Source: Lineus longissimus (taxonomy: Eukaryota; Nemertea; Pilidiophora; Heteronemertea; Lineidae). From it: a stretch of DNA of 64,000 bases. Below are positions 38,701 through 47,700 of the stretch, in pieces. The notes under the pieces are model-generated. The model ran no database searches. It saw nothing but the letters and a program-made list of their open reading frames with translations, and was not told the origin of the DNA. Each line of letters opens with the position of its first letter. Position 1 is the first letter of the stretch. The DNA is taken from the NCBI RefSeq assembly GCF_910592395.1, contig NC_088317.1:6078001-6142000 (forward strand), read 5' to 3'. A program made the position numbers and the translations under genes.

Positions 38701-41700
38701 ACGTAATCGGGCCCGGATATTCAGTCAGAAGACGTTCAGGCTGATGTTCTGGATGTACCGGCGAGGTAAGAAGGACACAGTTCCTGGCACCACACTTAAC
38801 CAAAGGACATTATGGAGGTAATATCCCAGCCTGCGTTTAAAAGATCTAAAGACCACTGACTGTTGAATGGCGTCAATTAGAGAAAACACCTCAGACTCAC
38901 CATGTCATACTTCAATTAATCTCCAATATACTATCTATATTAACGCCAAGAGGAGACTTAACCTCTGTGCTGTTGCGGAACAAGTGTCTTGCTCGGCGGT
39001 AAAAAAAAAACAAACAACTCAAATTAACACCGTCACTGACTCCTATGATCAACGGCTGGGCCTGATCACAATCTAAACAAGTAAAATATGCTAAGAGCCT
39101 CGTAAAAAACGGACAGGTATATGGTTCATTTTATAACAAGGTGGAACGCATAGGTAAACAACTCATTTTGTATCTTTAAGGTAGGGCGTCGGTGCGTTGC
39201 ATCAGACTGTCCAACTGAGCAATGTACGTATATTCCAGAATTTAGAAATGACTTACTGCATTGTAAACAAATTATAAGGTTTGGTATGGGTTGGCAAGGG
39301 CCACGCTGGATTGTGATAGTGAGGATAATATGTTATTAATTGTGTCATAGGCAAAGTACCTAAGAATATAGTGGATTATAAAAAATCCGCATTGAATAAA
39401 TGCGCGAGGTCATTCAAGTTTCTGGTCCAACCAGCATGACTGATGTCGCGAACATAAGAAGCAATTGTATATAAATTGTTGTTTATCCAGATGCAGTTCC
39501 TGGATTGACAAAATATAAGCAGTAATTCAAATGTTGTTACCCCGACGTAGTTCCGGGATTGACGGCGCATAAGATGAGTGACTCCTAAAGCGGAGTTACT
39601 TCTAGGAAAAGAAGTAGTGGTTCACCCAGAGGTTGTTCCTGGGTTAACAAAAAGATGTCATGATAACAGGTGGCCCAAATCAAATCATATCACGACGTAA
39701 CGGTTCCAAAATATCAGAGAAGAATGAGTAGAACCATAATGAAGTCATATATGTAAAAGCTTAAGCAAGTAATCAATTAATGCGTCAACGAACAATTATA
39801 TCATCACATACTCAACCACAGTACTGAAAGTAAGAAAAACCATGAATCAATAATATTGCTCAGCACGATATAAAGTGCGAACCAAGGGTTGAGGTAGTCT
39901 GTCACAACGATCTTCCTGTAAGGTCAATGCTGAAAAGGTCATAATAAGAAATTGAATGTGCAATAAACCCTGTATTTCATCATAAATGTCACATGCTCCA
40001 TTCGTCAAAATTGCATAAATTATCGGTGAAATTACACAAATAACAATGTTATTGTATAAACGGGTCAGAAGCTGGTAGTTGGTTGGTTTCATTGCCTGGC
40101 CTTATGCTGAAATCAGAAAAGGCACCCATACATGTTTCCGAAGCCTTGGCCAGACTGTCCTCGTTTTCACAGGAAGAAATCATGCAGTAGACGCAATGCT
40201 AATCTCAGTAATGCGGAAACAAATGTCCAGCACCAGGAGGCCAAGTCTGAACTCCTTGGGCTTGTCCTGCATCACTTCTTGGGGTTACTGGACGACTTGT
40301 CAAATAATTATAGTCCAATTCTACATTTCACTTCATCCTTTGTCGGTATCACGTCTGTTGCATACGCGAAAATATGTTTAAAACTTAAGCCTGTAAAGGT
40401 ACAAATAGTAACACTGGTACTTATATAAGGTACCCATGCGTGATTTGGTTTTGTCAATATATTGTTGCCTTGGGCATCAGCTTTCTTCGGTAACTATAGG
40501 GTTACGCAGGTGCATCCGAGAATAATATTGGCCTCCATCCAGACAGGGGCATAAACATCATGCAAACGAGGTGCAACGGGATTACCTGTAATTCAGCGAT
40601 AGATCAATGCACCACACATGAAGAGGAATGCTGAAAACAAAAAACAATGAGTCAAGACAAATGATAAAGGTAGGTTGATGGAAGGCTCCCTTTGTATGAG
40701 GGCCAAGGATACCTTCCTGGTAAAAATGTATTATTTAAAGAAACTTATCTATAACTGTGTGTTGTCCATAGTCAATTTGAATGGCTACGGTCGTGACCCT
40801 TAAGGTACGGAGAACTTCAAACTTGGATTTTTGGATCAAAAATTATTGAACCTTAGGTGTGTGTTTGAATTTAACGAGTGTGTATATAGTCAATAAGATA
40901 AGACGCTGTTCCGAAGACTTGTGGGTATGCAACACAAGATCTTCCACTTTGGATTGTTTCGAACAAATAACCTTTTGATCGTGCATAGGGACCCAAGTTG
41001 TCACATCGCTCCCTTCTACAACAGCATATTGTAATGCTGCAATTCGGTAAATGTAAACTCTTCAATTGGCCGGAATGACTTGTCAAGTATTCTCCCTCAT
41101 GCCTTGATGCCCATTACCTCTTGTTAGCTGGTGTGTCGATCTGTATCGGCCAGGGAACATGCGAGAAGAGGCATAATGATTGGAGAGGCCTTGGTCTGAA
41201 AGAAATTATCAGATAATGTTAAATTGACAAATGGGCTGGAAATAGCTTGGTGAAAAATATACGCCTTCCCCATTTGACATTGTCCAGTCTGAGTACGATT
41301 ATATGGTTAGATAGCCAGTTAGTGACAGTCCCTTGCAAACATCCACCGCCTCATATAGGTCTGGAAGCTGCCCCTCCTTCTCATTGCTGTTATTGCACCC
41401 CCGCGCCTAGGGTGTTCGGCGAACATCCGCACGAGTGCAGTAGGAGCGTAGGGGGCGTCGTTCCAGAGGTGTTTGTGTACCTCTACGGCCCGTGTCATCC
41501 GCTCCATGACCCGGCGGTTCGCCCGACAATCCTTCTTTGAGCGGTGACATGCGGCTGGGCACATGCCACAAGCGATTTCCGCCCGACTGTACAGGTGGGT
41601 TGTAACCACCGCTGCTGTACTTAGCCACTTAGGCTAGGCGGCAATACAGCAGCTTCCCATGGCTCAAGTTGACCTGAAACACAAGGCCAAACATTACAAC

Positions 41701-44700
41701 TCTCTAAAAAAAAGAAAAGGTCGTCCATAAACAATCTTAAGTTACCTATTCTTAAATTCTTATTGTTCTTGTTTCATTAAATGTGTTATTCCTTCATAAA
41801 TAGTTCTCACCATTTCACTAGTTTAATAAACAAATCATAACCTCATGATGCACATGAGAAGTTGAAGTCACCACGTCCGCCTCCTATCTCCCAGGTACCG
41901 TGCTGTTTAACATCATTCACACCCTAAACAGTTGTATATAGGCTGGTTCCGACCCTACGTCAGATTTCTACAGGTACACATTCGCCAACAGCGATAACAA
42001 GTCTACCTTAACCAGTGTATCATGCCATGCCAAGATAACGCTACATTACTATGCTCATAACTCAACTATTAATGGGTAATTAGTTGTTTAACATCTTCAC
42101 TTAGCAAACGTCAGCATCTCTTACCTATTTCTGATGGGCGGTTTTACAACATCATTCTGACGTGCTCATTAGACATGCGGCATCAATTCGTTACATTCTT
42201 GGGTTAATACCTAGTTAGAATATGGCATGCCACGGTTATTAATAAGGTTAGCGTTAATATAGTTTATATTAACAAATCAACAATAGGGCGAATGGAACCT
42301 ATGCTATTAATTACCATCCTTTTTTCGTTTTAAACACAAATTGTGCAACTGGTGTTATGAATGTTGGTTGTCATGATTCCAGCTTTATGATGGGTACGGT
42401 TAGTGTATGAATTTTATATTGTGTTCCTCCACAAACGGTTACTGTTTTTTCAGGTGGAGAAAACGATTCATTATGGTAAAAAAAAAACAACGTTTTTTTG
42501 TAAATATTAATATGTTCAGCGAATAATTTTTGTTCTTCCATATTTCATATTGTAACAACGTTGAAGGTTCCAACAGTCAAAACACCGTGAAAACGGCTTC
42601 TCGACTTGAAATCTTAACCGTGGTCACTTATGGTTGTTGTTCGAACCAATTGTTTACATGGATAACTTGTGGTCGAACATAAACAAACCAGACAACCAGC
42701 TGTAATTAGTCAAAATTATCTTCCCATTTGTCTAGTCATCGTTGCGATCCAGGGAAAAAACCTAACTAAAACAGACCCGCAGCTGGTTAGTAATGGTACT
42801 CAAGGTTATCCTGCCATCATGACGTTATCGAATGAAATTTCACTCCCAGCGTCGTGGTGCCAGGCAAAAAGAAAAAATTGTCCCACACTCTGTCTTTATC
42901 ATCAAATTAGTCATGGGGCCATGACTCTTAGATTTGGTCGAGGGGAGCGTTTAATTGAAGCGTTTTGTCCTTTTTGAACAAAAACAAAAGGAAGGCAAAC
43001 AAATAAGGTGCAATCTACAGGCAGAGTAAGTAGCAGACCTCCGGCTACAGTTAATGTATACCTTTGGTGAGAAGGGAATTTGGCCTTCAACGTCAGCGGA
43101 CAGGTCGGCGCTCATATTATTCATGGGGGGTGCTGAAAGTTGAGTTATTAGTATGAACAAATGATTTCGATTTTTGAAATTGCGGTTATGTGAAAAGGGT
43201 ATCACGTTATGTTATGTACTATATATATATATATATATGATTACTACTTAGAAGACAATGATACGGCCTGCAACTTGAACGACTATACGAGGAAGGAATC
43301 ATTAGAATCGAGAGCAGCGGTACACATAACGATCGGAGTCAACTCAATTATACGTTGCAGATCGGAATCAAATCGAGAAACGATCGATAACGTCGATTAA
43401 CGATACATTTTACGTTCTTGCATCTTTTATGAACTAAGTATGAAAAGGACATGACACTATTTGGGCGATGGACTTGATCGTAAAATTTGGACATATTTAC
43501 ATATTTATTTAAGTACAACCTTGCGGACAGGCAGGAAAGTACGTTCCTGATTCACTTCAGATTATATTTGAATGGAGGAATGGTGGAAATTGCAAAGTGA
43601 TGCACGCGGCATAGAAGTTAAGATAAAACCTTTCAGTTAATGCATGAATGTTCATTAAAAAATTGTATATAAATTGTATAAAAAAGGTATTTTAGGGAGG
43701 TCTTCTATAAATCGAGTATTTTAAATCGGAAGAATAGTCGAAATATGAGTAGGGAAGTGTTAAGTAACTTACCTTGAAAGGACAAGATCGGTAAATTGAA
43801 ATGGGATTGAAAATTGATAGTCTCCGTTGTGATCTTGTCGGCTGGAAGTTCCCTGGGTATCTGCATGCTCTCGGAAGAACCGGTTTTTATACCACAAATA
43901 TCAGGTAGCAGGGCGGCAGAAGATTTATGACGTTCCTTCCATTGACAGGTGACTGAGCTAGTACAATTTAAAAAACCAGAGTCAGGCTACTAGACATGAC
44001 TCCCTTTGTGAGCATGTCGGCCCTGGCTTATTTTTTGAGGAACTTTTGTGTTTTATAGCTCACCAAACGGTGATAGTGGTGAGATATGAGGTGGGCAAGT
44101 TTCGCAGCGGTTTTGCTGGAAAGTTATTGGCCTATTGGAACGAATCGGTTGTGGATACTATGCTGCCCTGATGCAAAAATTTATTTCCGGGTTATATTAA
44201 AATTGTTCTCTTTCTGGTCATTCAACAACATTCCTAAGTAAATTATAAATATATGTAACAAAAAACAGATGGAGCTCCTGCAAGTCTGGGAACGTTTGGT
44301 CAAACAAAGCCATGACGATTCGGTAAATACCTCTTAAAAGGTACATTATACAAAAATTAGCATACATCGGTATTGCCCATGGACCAGCCAATTGATTAAT
44401 TACCTGCCGGTTGAATTTTCCTCTTTAACATTGGGACAATGTTTTTCATCTAGCTGTGGGGATGTACTGGTTCCCTTATAGTCCGCCGGGGTAACTATAG
44501 TTGACCTGGTGGATTGTTCGTGGAATTCGGGCATCCTGCCACGAGCCTCCCAAAACTAGAAACATCATGTGGCCGGCTATCATTGGCTGGCCCTTATAGG
44601 GCCTATATATAAACCAGACCACAGAGCGCCCATCTGAGAGAGAGAGCTAGACCAGGAAGAACATCAGGGCTAAAAAGGGGAAAACATACTAAGGCCGTCT

Positions 44701-47700
44701 AAGAAGACCTCTCGAGTTTTGTACATCTTCCAAAATAAAGATCAAGGGTAAGTCCAAAGAATTGCGTTATTATCTTCGTGGTCGGATGACCTTGCCATAA
44801 ACATATATAGGGGAAGGATCTCTAGAGACAGACGGTCGAGCATCTGACCTCTGGGAGGCCGTGGACATTTCCCCCTCCAAACGTGACGGCTCGGGGCGGT
44901 TCACGCCCGTACGTTACACTGCATTATTGTGTGGCAATTCATTCAAGAGCTTGTGTTCGATGTAAGATACGAGAAAGGACATGTATCGCTGAGTAAGAAT
45001 GTGACCAGTTTGAGGAGCTTTTTCCTTGCCTAAGCACCCGTGGTGTCACAGTAGCTGAGTAAGTTTTCTGTGGATGTTGGAAGGTAGGTGATTGGTGGAT
45101 ATTAGCCATTGAGGCCTGTTTTAGGCTTAGTATGTTCTTGACATAGAATAGCCTAAATGTTGGCTCTTGGTGACAGAACCTCTCCAACTCAGGCATTTCT
45201 TATCATTGAAGTGAACGCTTTAGACTATCTGACACTGCTGAAGGCCATTGAGGCCCGTTTTCGGCTTTGTATGTTCTTGACATAGAATATCCTACTGACT
45301 GTGTGACATTCTCATGAGTGTAACTGTGCAACCTTAATGTTGGCTTTTGGTGATAGAACCTCTCCAACTCAGTCTCAGACATTTCCTATCATTGAGATAT
45401 TTTAATATATCTCAATGTCTGAGACTGAGTTGGAGAGGTTGTAAATACATGTAGATGTTAATCAGACTAAATCTGCATTCAATTTGAATGTATGAATTGA
45501 AAACTATAGTTAATGACAAATTTCTGTTGTAAATACATGTAGATGTTAATCAGACTAAATCTGCTAGAGTATAAAGAGGAAGATCCTATGATATTTGCAA
45601 AGGTCTGGCCATTTATAGTGTGAGGATATCTTGGGATTACTGTATAGGGGGCAATGTATCAAGGGGTTATTGTCCTGAAAACGTTTTACTGCTTTCAAAT
45701 TGAATGAATGTGAAATGAATTGTTAACTTAATTGTCACTGATAGATTTTTACTTTTAATGCCAGTCACAAATTTGAATGTAATGAATTGAAAACTATAGT
45801 TAATGATAAATTTCTGTTGTAAATACATGTAGATGTAATCAGACTAAATGCGTTTAGTGTTTGTTTTTCATTAAAAGGTAATTCTTTTAGTGACAACATG
45901 GTTGTGTACCCTAGCTTAAAGAGGATAACGCCGTACAATAAGTCTTGATCTCTTTGAGAATTAGTTGTAGGACGCTATCTCCTTTAAAAAATACAACCCA
46001 ATGATGGGATCTATGTGACCCTGGCAATATGTAGCAAATGCACTTTCAAAAGGCTCTTTGGACATTAGTTCTATCACTCATTGTTCTCATACTGTCCAAA
46101 ATACTGGTTATTTTGGACCCCTCATAATGAGGAAATCCGGGCCTCCTTGCTGCCGATCTCAAGTAGATGAATAGGTGTCGGCTTGAGAGAAACAGTAGCA
46201 GTTACAGCCCGGATTTCCTCATTATGACCCTAACTAGCCCATCCGCCAAAAAGGGAGCCACAAGTACATAATAGTTTTAACTAACTTTATCCATCCAGAT
46301 TAAAATCTGGATGGATAAAGTAGTAAGGATCACTATCAAAATGGTTAAAATTGAAACTATAAAATGGTTAAAAATCAACTACTTATGGTAGTTATTTTAT
46401 TAACTATTTTGAAATAGTTAAACTAACCACTTATTAGTCGGTGCAATACTAAGCCCCAAAGTAGTTACAATTTAACTATTAATAGTTAGTTTTCACCATT
46501 TAATTTTTGGAGTGTAGCATGCAAAATGACCGGAGATTTAATTGACACACAAGCTTCTAGTGGCCAATGTCAGATGTCATGTGGTAGTCTGTCAACAATC
46601 GGAATTTCGCACATGTGCAGTTTTTTAGACTCAGTCACTCAGTCCCTCTTCCGTCCCTTGCCATCTGCCCCCCCCCCCCCCAAGACATCAGCCCCTATAG
46701 GACATTTAATATTGCCCCCTAGGGCATATCCCCAGATATGGACATGTCCTGGTTGGAGATGCCCTAAGGGGAAAGATGTCATACGAGGATTTATAATTCC
46801 CAAACTAAACTGACACTTAAAATAATTCTCGGAGTTCGATTGGCTGCATGATCATTGGCAGCTGGTGTTTGCTGATGTGTGGCCTCACTTGGCGGTCACT
46901 TCTTCTTCGCCGATCTGGAGACATCTTTTGGCCGTGGGTTCGAATCCTTCACTGGGACTTTTGTTTTATTTTGCTTTTATGCCGAAGAGGAGTTGTCCTC
47001 GGAAGAGACAATGTCCGGGGGGATGTCCGATAATCATCCAGTATATACAGGGGCGGTATATTTGGTCAGGACCAATACTCTTTACCTCTGGTGGGGTTGG
47101 CAAGACAGGAATAATCTCAAGAGTACACCATCCATCCTTTATTAGATAAGTGATATCAACACATGATGAAATAAAAAAACTAATCATATTCGTAAAGTTA
47201 AAATCTTTATTCTTTTCAACAAACTCGTAACTGTGCATTACATAAGGAGAGCAGAACAGCAATATTTCTATGCAGAATAATGTAGTGACACTCAAGGCTC
47301 ACAGTACATGTACATTGAGAATTTCTGGCACATTTGTCCCTGTCAAATTTTTCAAATGTATATGGTCTGAGGAAATACAACTGACAGGCACTGCTGTAGC
47401 TGAACGGATATCCAGAGCCAACCTTGTCTCCAGGAACTCGCGTGTCATTTTAACATTGGAATTTCTGCTTGTAAAGAACCTGGGTAGGAGGTTGATCTGA
47501 ACCAGCTATATTTAGGTGTATTTAGCTGTATTCACGGTAAGATACCAGTGACTTGCATGGCAACATGGCGCATGGTTTTATCAAAAATGCGAACTTGTGG
47601 GAAACGAAAAATGGTCGGATTAGATACGGTGAAAACAGCTGGAAAGGGGTTGGTAATGATCGGTTCTTTTTTATTTTCCTCCACTTATGATTCTATGTAT

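Larger units (their letters stand above)
29858..44918 (+). mobile_element. Ty3/Gypsy chromovirus, 15.06 kb, apparently complete and young
   Basis: Two 456-bp LTRs (29858-30313 and 44463-44918), TGTACTGG..GTTACA, show no difference I can see. Target duplication CTGC (29854-29857 and 44919-44922). Between them are a primer-site-like TGGTAGCAGA directly after the 5' LTR, gag, pol, and 6.6 kb without a standard gene. Gag and pol are open throughout. It lies in the last exon of the SAM-domain gene, in the same orientation. Size is well above the usual 5-8 kb for this group because of the long 3' region. Confidence 0.95.
24231..45033 (+). pseudogene. SAM-domain gene of a widespread uncharacterised family, inactivated
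   Basis: Exon 1 (24231-24291, MDVEETLASWGMGELVKVFK) joins in phase 1 to 25306-25451 (DEGIDEEAFCML), giving an N-terminal SAM domain. Exon 25702-25887 reads EMVAWLKYNCNP..VEDF..KTAVGRYGHL and EAYPRL. Exon from 26245 continues IEQDYKILFANN. The last exon (29651-29857, resumed at 44923-45033) reads PVVLALGDRTSP, AFLIIEKNA, FDACFKAFYVLDIEYP, then VWQFIQELVF, ending at TAA. This order matches unnamed SAM-domain proteins I recall in fish and insects; role unknown. Damage: in-frame TAG at 25389, in-frame TAG at 26299 where the family appears to have tryptophan, and a 15-kb retrotransposon in the last exon. Exons between 26400 and 29650 were not found. The gene lies inside CACTCC inverted ends, so it is probably transposon-borne. 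Confidence 0.7.
23919..46514. mobile_element. CACTCC-ended DNA transposon carrying a SAM-domain gene
   Basis: Both termini start CACTCCAAAAATTAAAT when read inward (17 identical bases, then partial similarity). Subterminal regions at both ends are rich in AGTAGTTA / TAACTACT words, as in CACTA/EnSpm transposons. The flanking dinucleotide is TA on both sides (23917-23918, 46515-46516). Inside are CCAAT boxes (24076, 24129), a multi-exon SAM-domain gene and a duplicated exon region. Total 22.6 kb, about 7.5 kb without the later Gypsy insertion. It lies within the 55-bp-ended element and is therefore younger than it, or else it mobilised together with it. Confidence 0.7.

Noticed and set aside
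46880-46960. tRNA-like B box GGGTTCGAATCC
   Set aside because: The T stem does not pair well, and no acceptor, D or anticodon arms could be placed; at most a tRNA-derived SINE scrap.
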